From: Acanthamoeba lenticulata
Lineage: Eukaryota; Discosea; Longamoebia; Acanthamoebidae
Length of the DNA stretch: 52,983 nt
Direction of reading: 5' to 3'
NCBI GenBank assembly: GCA_002179805.1
Contig: NAVB01000043.1
Coordinates: 1-52,983, forward strand
Below the pieces are notes generated by a model. It searched no databases. It saw only the letters and a program-made list of their open reading frames with translations, and was not told the DNA's origin. Of the stretch, positions 32,059 through 45,731 are shown in pieces (positions within the stretch are counted from its first letter, which is position 1; every line of letters starts with the position of its first letter). The position numbers were made by a program, and so were the translations under genes.

Positions 32059-34971
32059 ATGAGACCACGGGCACGCCATCCCCCAACCGTGGTAAATTTG
32101 GGCAGTGTGTCGAGGGGAGGTTGCGTTGTTCGGTTCCCGTGTGGTTCCACTAAGGTTGACATCCTTGGTGCTTCTTTCTGCAGGCAAGGCCTATTGCGGG
32201 CACGTGCAGACGCGCTTCGTGGCCGCGCACCACCACTACCGCCGCGCCAGCAGCCGTCGCTTTTCATTCTTTCTCTGGGCGGCGCTCTACTACGGCGGCA
32301 AGCTGCTCACATGGCCCGCCGAGAGGACGGTGGAGCTCTATCTCTACATCTTCAACCGACCCATTAAGCCTGGTCCCGCCTGCATCCTTTTCACGCTCTT
32401 TCATTTCTCCTTGTCGTTGACCTATCTCGTGGTTGCGCTTCGTCCCCCAGGCCGGCACGAGCAGTGGTCCACCGAGCGACGGGAGAAAGTGCACCGCGCG
32501 CTGCTGCTCGTGACGATGGTCCTCTTGGGCACGCTCGCCGTTCTGCTCTTCCCCTTTGGCGTGCTTTTGCGCCTGGTGGCTGTCTCGTTCGGCACCCGCG
32601 ACTTCCTCTTCGTCCGGCCCGACGCCTCGACCGCCGACCCCGCGTACGCCCTTTGCCTGGTTTTTTATAATTCAAGCTTTGAAGGACCGCTGGTCACCAA
32701 CTGACGACTGGCGATCGACGTCAACAACAGAGGCTTTGCACCGGGAAGCCGTGTGCGGGTGACCTTGCGCACGCAGAACCTGGGCTTCCTGCCCCACCTG
32801 AGCTCGGCCAACAACCTGGCCGCCCCGAGGAAGCGCGTACGACGGCTCCTGCGCGAGATCCAGCTCGGTCCGTCCTCGCTCGAGTCTGGCAGCTGGTGTG
32901 TGCTGTGTTGTGTTGTGCTTATGACGTTGTTGTCGAACGCAGGGCGCGATGACGTGCTGTGCTTCCAAGAGTGCTTCGACTTGGCCGCTACACAGGCCCT
33001 CATCGACCAACTCGCGCCGCGGGACGGCCGTCAGGCGACCCGGCGCGCAGCCGAGCACGATGACGGTGTGCCGCTGCGTCTCAGCTCGACTTCCCGAGGC
33101 GACGACCTCGAGAGCAGCCCACAGGCCGAGGTCCTTCGCAAAGGTATGCGCGCGACACTTTCGCGGCAGACGACGCTCACACGCACATCAACACGACAGA
33201 GGAGCCGATCTATCCGTGGATCGTGGCCGACTGCGACCCGCGCGCCTACCGCCTCAACTCGGGGCAGGTCATCATGAGCCGCTACCCGCTGGCTGACCCC
33301 GAGTTTGTGCGCTACACCAACCGCAAGGGCGAAGACGCTATGGCCGGCAAGGGCGTCCTCGGCTGCACCGGTCCGTCAACCCCTTTTCGTTTTATTCAAA
33401 TACCATTTTATTTTTATATATTTATTGATAATTATTTACGATTTTTAATGAAGTTATATTCTGATCCATAAAATTACAGTGATCTTGGGCGCGACGCCAG
33501 AGGGCCGGCAGGTGAAGCTGACCGTGTTCACGACGCATCTGCAGGCCGGAAGCGCGCCACCCAAGGACATCATTCATCTGCAGCAGCAGCGAACGGCTGC
33601 GCAATTCGTGCACTATTACACGCGGCGGCACGTCGACCTGCGCAACGACGTGTGGGCCGGCGCCGTGCTCATGGGCGACTTCAACATCGCGCCAATCAAC
33701 GGCGACCCCGAATGGTGGGGCAGCGGCAAGCTCACGTGGGACCGCGAGTGGGTGCCCATGAACCAGCTCTTCCACGCTCACGACTTCCGCAACCTCTTCT
33801 ACGACCAAGTACGCGTCGTCTTCGTTCTTTTTTAGTTCTTTCTTTTCTTTACGTTCTTTTTCGTTTTCGTTCTTTGTTCTTTGCTGCTGACGAGGCCGCG
33901 TTGGCGATAACGATGAAGAGCACCGAGGACGGGGAGGTGCGCACGCGCAACCGGGACATCATTCTCCAGTTCCAGGACCGATTTGCCGAGCGCCTGCGGG
34001 CGGTGGTAGAGGCCTTTCGAAAGGCCAGCGGCGACAGCGGCGGCGATGGGCGGCCACCGCGGATCGACATCATCAGTCTCACCAACCAGATCACCGCTTG
34101 GCTCGGCCGCCGTCACGAGCGCCACCAGGGCCAGGCGCCGGCTGCGCGGCCGGCCAGGTCGACGCGCCGCCAGAAGGGGAAGCAGGTCGCTGAGGACGAG
34201 ACCGATGGCGAGGCCAAGAAAAAGAAGAAGAAGAAGATGAAGAAGGAGGAGGTGCTCGTGCAGACGAGCGACATCGAGCTGGTTGACGAAGATGACGAAG
34301 ATGACGACAGTGATGGACGCGGTGAGGACCATACGACCGACGAGGCAGAGGTGGCCGAGCTGCGCGAGATGCTGAGACGCGAGCTGGTTCGTCAGGCGGG
34401 CTGGGCCACCGGCCGAGCTGATGTCGACAAAGACCACAACGATGAAGACGACGACGAGTTGACTGCGATGGCGGCGCTATTGTGCGAGCTGCGCGCCATC
34501 CCGAGCGAGCCGGTGGTCGAGCTCTTTACCCAGGAGCGTCAACAGCGCCGGTCCAAGGGCGGCGGTGCGACGGGTTCCGAGCGGGACGTGTCGAGGAGGC
34601 TGGAGGAGGTGGAGGATGACGAGAAGGGCAAGTGGGGTCGGCCCAAGCTGCGGTGCGACCCGCGCGTGGAGTACGTGATCCCTGGCACCTCCATTGACAA
34701 GGACCACTACGAAGGTACCTACCCCGACGAGATCGACTACAACGATATCGACCACATCTGGGCGCTGGACCATCTCGAGTACGATTTGTGTGCTTGCTTG
34801 CTTGCTTGTTTGTTTATTAGTATTATCATTATTTTAAAAATGATTGCTGTGAGTAGAAGCGTGAAGCCGCGGATGGAGAACGTGAGGACACGACTAGTGG
34901 ACTATTACCCCTACTTCTACACCGACCACTTGGGCAAGCGCCTCGACTTTGAAGTCACCCTTGGCGATTGA
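32059..34971 (+). CDS. Membrane-linked EEP-fold phosphodiesterase, neutral sphingomyelinase-like
   Basis: The protein combines N-terminal membrane helices with an endonuclease/exonuclease/phosphatase (EEP) fold. Hydrophobic segments are SFFLWAALYYGGKLL, ACILFTLFHFSLSLTYLVVAL and ALLLVTMVLLGTLAVLLFPFGVLL. EEP motifs follow: DVLCFQECFD (metal-binding Glu), LNSGQVIMSRYPL, AMAGKGVLG, TTHLQAG, MGDFNIAP (catalytic Asp/Asn) and near the end YTDHLGKRLDFEV (catalytic Asp-His). The set resembles neutral sphingomyelinases, which cut sphingomyelin to ceramide. About 240 residues of Lys/Glu/Asp-rich, partly disordered sequence sit between the DFN and DH motifs. The first exon is uncertain: ATG 32059 with a donor at GGCA|gtgtgt fits the frame. 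A second intron at about 32644-32731 (gtacgc...caacag) removes an in-frame TGA. The stop is TGA 34969-34971. Confidence 0.75.
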
Positions 34972-35581
34972 CGCAACTTTGTGGGCCAAAACATAAATAT
35001 AGATAAATATTTTTTATTTAATTCTTTTTGTTTGCTCTGCCATGTCTTCTTGACTCGCGTCGCAGCAAGAAGCATGGACTTGTGGCCCTTGGCCGTGATG
35101 GTGCAAGTCCACATTGGCACGCAACCACTGGAGCACATCCAAGTGGCCACCCTTGGCCACCTGCATGCAGGTTCACTCATCCCTCAGGTAGCCATTGGCA
35201 CAAGCCCACTGGAGCAGGGCCAGGTGGCCTCCTTTCACAGCATAATTGCACATCCATATGTCCCACAGGCAGTCTTTTGCATGGACCCATTGTACTGGGA
35301 AAGATAACCCCATCAAGGAGGGCGCCCAAACACCCATAAAGGAACATCAAATGCCTGTGGCATTTCACACACTCAGCTGCCCTCTTTGTGCACTGCTGAC
35401 CAAAATGGTGGGTTTGAGGGCGAAGACAAGACTTGATTGGAAGAGTGCACATGGCGTGGCTGCTGCACGCGCGGGTGGCCCACCATGGGCTGCCTATACA
35501 AACTGGGGGTGATGGCTGCTAAGTCCTCGTCATGGTGCAAACAGGAAGCTTTTTTTAAGTCTGGAACATTGAAGAAGCACT
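34972..35581. other. Gap between EEP-type gene and TRIAP1, holding an ankyrin-like relic
   Basis: Apart from the decayed repeats at 35065-35305 on the minus strand (own entry), I see no gene in these 610 bases. The left 60 bases are AT-rich and probably the 3' UTR of the phosphodiesterase gene. Confidence 0.4.
35065..35305 (-). pseudogene. Decayed fragment of an LQWARANGCPW-type ankyrin-like gene
   Basis: Read on the minus strand, this stretch gives VQWVHAKDCLWDIWMCNYAV, then GGHLALLQWACANGYLRDE, an in-frame TGA, TCMQVAKGGHLDVLQWLRANV, and after a frame change TCTITAKGHKSMLLA. These are at least three units of the same repeat family found intact at 26086-27414. The stop codon, the loss of the GCPWDE part of one unit with a frameshift, and the absence of a start or F-box show that it is a relic. 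Confidence 0.75.
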
Positions 35582-36017
35582 TTATTCTTTCTTGGTGTCC
35601 CTTCTTCGGATGGTGTCGAGGTCGGACCAATTGGGCTTCTTCCACTGGTCCTGCAGGTCGGACAGCTTGTGGTATTTGAGCTTCTCCTGCAGATGACAAT
35701 CCACCACAAGCTTCTTGTGAGGGAGCGGTAGGTAGAGCCAAAACGCGGCTGCTCGAGTAGCGGGAGGGGGTGCGCACGGCGGTGCAAGCTCGGTAGCGCT
35801 CCCAGGACTCCTTGCACTCGTCCTTTTGCACTTCACCCTTCACGAACTTGGCCAGCCATACGTGAAAGCACTGGTCGTGCTCTTCTTTGAGCTCCTGGCA
35901 GGCCTCGGGCTTGGAGAAATCGATTCCCGAAAAATCGAGAGTGGAAGAAGCAGAAGGGGATGCGCTGGCGCTTCCGGCAGAACCAGAACCGGGGGTGGAC
36001 TGCGACTCGTGGCTCAT
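35582..36017 (-). CDS. TRIAP1: TRIAP1/Mdm35-like twin CX9C protein
   Basis: Mdm35/TRIAP1 works in the mitochondrial intermembrane space, pairing with PRELI/Ups proteins to move phosphatidic acid between membranes. Two exons are visible. The first has a Ser/Gly-rich leader (residues 1-35), then CQELKEEHDQC and CKESWERYRAC. These form an exact twin CX9C motif, separated by FHVWLAKFVKGEVQKDE as in the family. The intron (gtgcgcac...ctgcag, about 35692-35785) joins TA to EKLKYHKLSDLQDQW. The end KPNWSDLDTIRRRDTKKE is longer than in fungi. The start ATG 36017 precedes the leader. No classic import signal is present, as expected for substrates of the Mia40 pathway. Confidence 0.87.
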
Positions 36018-36213
36018 CTCCTTCTTGCTCCTTCTTGCGCGATCTCGGGCTTGTTGTGCTCAAATTCTTTGAATTGAAAGAGAAAACACTCGAAAGAAAA
36101 CTGCTCACAACCACACCAGGGGACGACACGTCCACGTGTAGAAGACGAGTTTAATCGTGCGACATGGGAGAGGAAGAGAGGTGGTCGCGATGAGCCCAAC
36201 TCTCTTATCAACT

Positions 36214-37576
36214 CTACTCAGCAGAGAGGACGGCAGCAGCTTCCTCCTCGGCTTGGATCTCCGCGAGCCACTTGCCGATGAGGCGGGCCTCCTGTTTGCG
36301 CGCCTCGACGACAGACGGCGGGTCGCGCGGGTCGCTGCTGCGCAGGTCCAGGTGGTGCGCGCCGTCCTTGATGATAATCGCCACCAGCGAGTCCGAGAGC
36401 GACTCCAGGAAGCCACCGCCGTGCCACGGGTCCAGCAGGCCGTTGGAGAAGATGATGCGGCTCGCGTACCGGATGTTCTCACCTGCGTTTGCCGATAAAA
36501 AAATTACCATATTACATAGAAAAAGGTAAAGTGCAAATAAATAAATAAATAAATCAAGTAAAAATTAAAACTTGTTTTTTTATATTATTTTTTAAAAAAA
36601 GAGAAATAAGAGTACCGCCGGTGTAGGTCTTGAGCCAGGTCGGGCGCGGGGTGATGCCCCAGCGGCTCTGGCAGTGGCGCTCGAGGTCGGCCGGCGTCCA
36701 CTGGCGCGGCGGGAACATGTCGGTCACGTTGTTGGTGTTGGGGTAATAGATGATCTCGCCGCAGGCCTGGTAGTCCCACGACAGACCGGCCGGGCCCGTG
36801 CCGCAGCCCGTCTGGTCGGCGCACTCCACGAACTCGTCCCAGATGTCGAAGCACTGCAGCGGGCCTGGCGTGGCGTGGCGTGACGTCATCAGCATGCTGA
36901 CATCATCATGCCAGAGGCAAGGGAGGGGGCGAGCGAGCGAGCGTACTGCTGCTGTTGTAGTAAAGGCCGGCGGCCTGGGCCAGCCCGCGCAGGACGTCGT
37001 GCGTGTTGTCGAGCATCAGCTGGCAGGCCACCTTGATCGGGTAGGCCGGCAGCGGCGCAAGGAAGCCCGTCGGGTACGGATAGTCCATCTGCCGGCGGTC
37101 GTTAGACGACTCGGCGGGAAACAAGGGACAGCAGGCGAGAACGAACCATGGCCATGTTGCCAAAGGCGTTGACGACCCAGAGGACGAGGTGGTCGACCTC
37201 GTGCGGGAGGACGTCCTTGCAGAGCGAGAACTGGCGGGCGATGGTGGCCAACCCGCCGGGCGCGTGGGCCAGGTCCAGCAGTCGCGCGAACGCCTGGCGG
37301 ACCAGGTCGGGGCAGCGCTCATCGGCCGCCCGCATGTCGTTGGTCACCGTCTCAAAGTAGCCCGGCTGCACCATGTACCATATGAGAAGGTGCAAAGTTG
37401 GGGCAGGAGGCTCATGTGGCCGCGCGTCACTCGTACCGGGCGCTTGCTGTCAGGGCCCGTGGTGGCCGACGACACGTTGGTGCTCCAGAGAATGGGCGCC
37501 GACGCGGCCAGCGCGGCATCGACGACCTGCGGGTACTTCATCCTGTGTGCGTGCCGAAGAGCATGAATTCGCATCC

Positions 37577-37639
<63 letters not shown>

Positions 37640-38544
37640 ATGCACATTGTGGTGGAATGGAGGCCGTACCGGAACCAGGCGCTGAGCATGCCACCATAGG
37701 AGCCGCCAAAGGCGACGACGGGCGACTGGGCGGCGCCCGGCAGGCTGGCCTTGAGGAACTCGATCAGGGTCGCGTAGTCTGCGAGCGCCTGCGAGCCGAG
37801 AGTTCGGCTGACGTCAGCATGACCTCACTTCCAACACCCAAACACACACGCAGCGCAGCGGACAAAGGCCCAGTGGGACGGACCTGCTCGACCGAGAGGT
37901 AGCCGACGTGCTCCTTGGTGTAGGAGTCGTGCCCGCCCGACCCGAACGGGTACGACTGGCCGTAGTAGCGGTGCTCGCCAAACACCACCTGAGCATGACA
38001 TAGAGTGCGACGACGACGACGAGAAACACAAGTCAAGCCATCGCCTCCCGTGTGTGCTTCATCATGATGATGAGGAGGAAGAGAGGAAGGACGCGTACGA
38101 GGGCGCCGTAGGCTTTGGCCAACTCAAAGACAAAGCCCGAGTTGTTCCAGAAAGACGTGATATCGCCCTCGTTGCCCGTGTAGAAGAAGATTGGGCCGCG
38201 ACGCAAGGCACCATTGTGCGTCGTGCGAGACCTTGTTATTGAAGGGCGACAGGGGTTGACTACTTGTTAATCGATGGATCACATGGAAAAATGAAAAAGA
38301 TGAATTCGACTTCGGTGCAGCAAACGCACCAGTAGCCATCGAATGTGAGGTAGCGCTGCCGGAAGGTGAGCGGCTGAGTCTCGATGTTGAAGTGGTCGAT
38401 CGTTTGATCAAACCAGTTCTGTGTATACGCAGGGATACCAGCCGCAGCCGGCCCGACGCAACAGGAAAGCACAACCAAGAAGAATGCCGCAACCACCGGC
38501 GCTGCGACACGACTCCCAAACGGTAAAGCCAACCGCGTCTTCAT
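36214..38544 (-). CDS. Lysosomal Pro-X carboxypeptidase/DPP7-like serine peptidase (family S28)
   Basis: S28 peptidases cleave next to proline in lysosomes or outside the cell. The protein starts at ATG 38544 with a signal peptide ([23 protein letters not shown]). The mature start [10 protein letters not shown] and [12 protein letters not shown] is typical of the family. Then come [21 protein letters not shown], the nucleophile [17 protein letters not shown], and [13 protein letters not shown] with GAHHLDLR supplying catalytic Asp and His. The family's conserved EHRYYG and QC...DIWDEF stretches are present. At least seven introns occur. The one after SAWFR (about 37600-37670) contains a (GCGT)n microsatellite. 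The stop is TAG 36214-36216. PRCP and DPP7 cannot be separated by eye. Confidence 0.92.
37577..37639 (+). repeat. (GCGT)n microsatellite inside an intron of the S28 peptidase gene
   Basis: Nearly 16 uninterrupted copies of GCGT span 63 bases. They lie within the intron that separates the GGSYGG active-site exon from the MKYPQVV exon, so they do not alter the protein. Confidence 0.95.
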
Positions 38545-38936
38545 CTCGCTTGGCAGAGGCACACAAGCTTGTGGAAGGAAAGCGTAGCGAAGAATTCTTT
38601 TTGTCGACTAATTTATTACCTGGCCGGGCACCAGCACAGAGAGCAACTGGCCACACCAGTACGGGTACAGAGCAGCTCTGGGCATGTTTTACACCATTAC
38701 GCTTGCAGTTACAGTTTGTGTTTGGACGTCTTCAGCCGACGGTTCCTGTGCGTGACGAGGCAGTTTCTTGGACACAGCCCCGCACACGAAATGACCAACT
38801 TTATGTGATTTGTGTGAGGTCTCACTGGAGTGTTCGAACGGAGCTTCACAAATAAGACTTTAAAAAAGTGTCCTTGTTGTTTGTTCAAGCGTTGTTGTAG
38901 TCCCTTAAGTGTGCTCAGGCACGATAGATACTTGCC
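38545..38936. promoter_or_regulatory. Shared upstream region of divergent S28 peptidase and U-box genes
   Basis: These 392 bases hold both 5' regions. No gene is seen and no clear TATA element stands out. Confidence 0.35.
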
Positions 38937-40352
38937 ATGGACCCTGATTTTCAAGACCCCATCACGCTCACTCTCATGGTTCATGCCGTTCTTGACAGCC
39001 AGCTTTATTAATTGACCCTGTTTGCTGACGGTTCTTCTTTCCTTGTTCAGGAGGAGGCAGTGATGGCCTCGTGTGGCCACTCCTTCTCCCAGGCTTCCCT
39101 TTCCCAATGGCTTTCACATCGCCAGCAGGCCGGTCTCGTCGCAACATGTCCTGTGTGCAAAACCCCGATAACGGACCGTGTCATGCCCAACTGGGCCCTT
39201 CGCAACGCCATTGAAAGGTCTATCGCTAGCTATTGTTTCTTCAACACTTGAGTTGCTCACATTTTCTTTTCCTGCCAACAACCTCCTTTAGATACCGCGC
39301 GAGCAACAACATCCCTCGTGAACCAACGCCGAGGTTCGTGCCACCACAGCAGGCACTTGACACCTTCAGTGTCCGTGCGGGAAACATAAATGAGGACCAA
39401 GACTTAATCGACCTCATCAGTGGTAACTCCGTCCTTCCACTCCCTGTTCCCTTCTTCTTCTTTCATCCATTTTACTGACCAGGTACAAAGATACACCAGA
39501 GACCAAGTGCTCTGACCCCTGCTCGCCGCAAGCCAAAAGTGTTTCTTGTTCTTCGTTGTCAGCTCCGTCGTGCATGCCGCCGTCGTCCTCGTGCTCGTCA
39601 TCGTCATCGTGCATGCCGCCATCATCTTCCTCATGCTCGTCATCGTCATCGTGCATGCCGCCGCCATCACCGTCACCATGCAAGCCGCCGTCGTCGTCCT
39701 CGTGCTCGTCAATATGTGAGGAAAGGCAGGCATTGCTCCACGACGACCACGGCTGCGACGAACGCAGAAGCTGCTGTTCTCGTGGAAGAGGTCCTGAGAG
39801 CTGCTGCTGCCTCGACTGTGCCGAGTGCGGCGTGTGCACCACCGCGACCTCTTGCGCTGATGACGAAAGCTGGGCCAACGATTGCATCTGCCAAGAAACT
39901 GTTTTCCCTCTATCTAGGATCTTGTGCGCGTGTTCCTTCAGCAGGCAAGGCAGTTCCTGGTTCACCCGCACCTGTTGCGGTACGTTTCATTACGCTTTAT
40001 TCAGATTTTCTTTTTGATAATGATTTTTTTTTATTAAATTAATGTTTGTTAATCTGGTTGTGTTGGTGTTGTAGGGCTCTTTTTCCCTCTCTTCCTGTGC
40101 GCTCTTGTGGTGATTATCGGCCTGGATCTCGCCCTGATGGCCCTCGTGTTTGGGATCATTGGAGTCCTGATCATCGGCTTTCTCATATTCGTGTTCTTGT
40201 GGCTCTCTACTCTGGTTCGTCTGTGCGAGTGTATGTGCCCCAGACAAGCCGAGGCAGCATTTGCGCCCTTGCGCTGCCCAGCGACCATCCCCAAGTGGCC
40301 GATGCTGTGCTTTTTGTGGCACATCACAGTGGGCGGCCCAATAGTTGCATAA
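38937..40352 (+). CDS. U-box protein with Cys/Ser-rich middle and C-terminal membrane segments
   Basis: U-box proteins act as E3 ubiquitin ligases by recruiting an E2. From ATG 38937, MDPDFQDPITLTLM joins over an intron (38979-39050) to EEAVMASCGHSFSQASLSQWL, then CPVCKTPITDRVMPNWALRNAIER, a standard U-box at the very N-terminus. RYRASNNIPREPTPRFVPP follows. The middle is uncertain: 39583-39718 carries a tandem repeat that reads SCMPPSSSCSSSS in one frame and may be coding or intronic. Downstream, the frame RSCCSRGRG...CAECGVCTT is fixed by the last splice (TGC G|gtacg to tgtag|GG CTC). The end has two strongly hydrophobic segments (FFPLFLCALVVIIGLDLALMALV and FGIIGVLIIGFLIFVFLW), then CECMCPRQ. 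Membrane placement suggests a role in quality control or trafficking; the target is unknown. Confidence 0.72.
39583..39718 (+). repeat. Tandem minisatellite (about 40-base units) in the U-box gene
   Basis: The unit gtgcatgccgccgtcgtcct...gctcgtcatcgtcatc occurs about three times with small changes; the third unit is expanded. All phases avoid stops on the plus strand, which is why the reading frame here is ambiguous. Confidence 0.75.
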
Positions 40353-40568
40353 AATGGATTTTCTGCCTTTTTCAGCGCGTACAGAGCGCCAGCAGAACAG
40401 GTGCAGGTGCATTCTCTTCATTGTCTTCTTTGTTGTTGTGCCATCACCTGCCCTGTGGTCGAGACGGCACGCGCAACGACTGTCCACATCAGGCCAGAAC
40501 CAGGAAAGTCGATCGTCGCTTGCCACCGTGAAGCTTTAGGGGCTTTTTCGTGTCGTCCTTCTCTGTTG

Positions 40569-44106
<3,538 letters not shown>

Positions 44107-44553
44107 CGGCCGATTAGTTCGGGAAGGCTGAGATTTGCTTGGGCGAAGTATCGTGGAGCCGGGTGGTGCTGTTGTGTATTCTTATTTTCGTTTTGTTGAC
44201 CTCGATGCGCACTTTTTACGCAAGTGCGTGCGCATTCGATCTTTTCCAAAGTCCCTGATCTTCACGCGAGGAGTACTTGGACTCGCTCTTCGCTCCAAAT
44301 GAAACAACAATCAAAACAAAATTTGTGTGCTCGGATGCACAGTCCCGCTTTATCGAAATTTCCTTTGTGCCTGGCGATTTTCCAGTTCTTTGCTGCCCCC
44401 CCAAAAGGTTTTCTTTGATCTCGCGAGAGACGTCCGCTTCATCTGAAGCGGCGAGTAAATAATTGTACACGATTGATCATTGAGGTACAGCAGCATTGCG
44501 TGTTTCAATTCAATAAATAGCAGTGCAAAATCGACACCCCACCAGTCAGAAGT
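44107..44553. other. Gap between kinase start and elongase stop
   Basis: These 447 bases lie between two minus-strand genes. They hold the kinase promoter and the elongase 3' UTR. I see no gene here. Confidence 0.35.
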
Positions 44554-45393
44554 CTAGGCCTCCTTCCTCTTACGCGACGCAGCTTCCTCCATGGCGGCCT
44601 TTACCTTGGCAGCCTCCTCGATACCGTAGGACTTGACATAGAATTCGGTGAAGAGGTAAATGAAGGAGATGCCGACGGCTTGGCCGAAGTAGACGGTGTT
44701 CATCGAGCCGCGGCACTCGTGAATGCCCCAGGCCCGGAGGAAGAGGAGATGGGGCCAAGTGACGAAGAGATCGAAGAAGAACTGGACGATCTGCATCAGG
44801 GTGAGGTACTGCTTCCACCAGACGGTTTGGCCGAGCGTCGTGACCATGTAGTAGTAGTACATGAAGACGTGGACGATGCTGTTGGCCGCGGCGAGCGACC
44901 ACTGGCCGGAAGTCTCAGTGTGGAGGAAGCTCCAGAAGAGATAAGGTACGATGAAGTGGTGATAGACATGGACGAGAGTGAGCGGGCGCTTCTTCAGGAC
45001 CAGGAGCACGGTGTCCAGCATCTCGTAGTACTTGCTGAAGTAGAAGACGCAAACCCAGAAGTTCATCGCGCCGCGGTCGTGCACGATGGCGCCCGGCTCG
45101 GCCGGACCAGTCTTGCCGCAGTAGGCCGTGAGCAAGCCGCTGGACTGGTAGATGGGGTAGAGATTGTAGAGAATTCCCACGCTCATCGCCAAGCTGAGCA
45201 GGCAGAGGAAGAGGTTGTGGATGGCGGTCACCACGGTCAGCTTCATCGGTCGCTGCACCACAGCCCGCAGGCCGAAAATGACCGCCAGGTAGATGATGGT
45301 TCCTGTGAGAGGAACGTAGAAGCTGTTCGCGGCGCCGAGCTCATGGAAGGAGAAGTTGTTGATGTAGTTCTGAAACGCGTAGAGAGAATCCAT
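44554..45393 (-). CDS. ELO-family very-long-chain fatty acid elongase
   Basis: ELO enzymes catalyse the condensation of acyl-CoA with malonyl-CoA in the ER membrane. The 279-residue intronless protein has the family's catalytic HVYHH box (LTLVHVYHHFIVPYLFW), the preceding FYFSKYYEMLDTVLLVLKKR, and NSIVHVFMYYYYMVTTLG after it, plus about seven hydrophobic segments. The C-terminus (EEAASRKRKEA) is basic and could serve ER retention. HVYHH rather than HxxHH with Gln suggests the group acting on saturated, monounsaturated or polyunsaturated chains is open; I do not assign chain specificity. The start ATG 45393 is the first Met and family length is normal. Confidence 0.95.
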   Translation of the reverse strand: MDSLYAFQNYINNFSFHELGAANSFYVPLTGTIIYLAVIFGLRAVVQRPMKLTVVTAIHNLFLCLLSLAMSVGILYNLYPIYQSSGLLTAYCGKTGPAEPGAIVHDRGAMNFWVCVFYFSKYYEMLDTVLLVLKKRPLTLVHVYHHFIVPYLFWSFLHTETSGQWSLAAANSIVHVFMYYYYMVTTLGQTVWWKQYLTLMQIVQFFFDLFVTWPHLLFLRAWGIHECRGSMNTVYFGQAVGISFIYLFTEFYVKSYGIEEAAKVKAAMEEAASRKRKEA

Positions 45394-45731
45394 TGCGTGG
45401 TGGAGCGGAATGAGAGAAAAATTAAGTGCTGATTAAAGTGTAAAAGCAGAGAAGAGCAAGATCTAAACGAAGGCCGTTTCCTCCGAGAGCGTCAATGGGG
45501 CTGGCACTCTCTCGAAAGACAGATGGCGCTTGTGAAATGCGTCCCGGTAACTTCACGCCGCCTGCGACAGCGGCCATGTCGACACAAATCGGGGTAATCC
45601 GTGTCATCTCGCTCTTGACTGGCCCAGCCAAAGGGGCCGTCGGCCCAAGCAAAATAAAATACGAGTGTCTTTGTGTTGTATTTTACACTTTAATTATTTA
45701 TATTATTATTATGATTCATTTATGAGTGGGA
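45394..45731. other. Gap between elongase start and MFS transporter stop
   Basis: These 338 bases hold the elongase promoter and the 3' end of the transporter gene. An AT-rich patch is at 45650-45720. No gene is seen. Confidence 0.35.

Noticed and set aside
32640..32735. In-frame TGA in the EEP phosphodiesterase suggesting a broken gene
   Set aside because: A GT-AG intron (gtacgc to caacag) removes the stop and keeps phase, giving DPAGFAPGSR.
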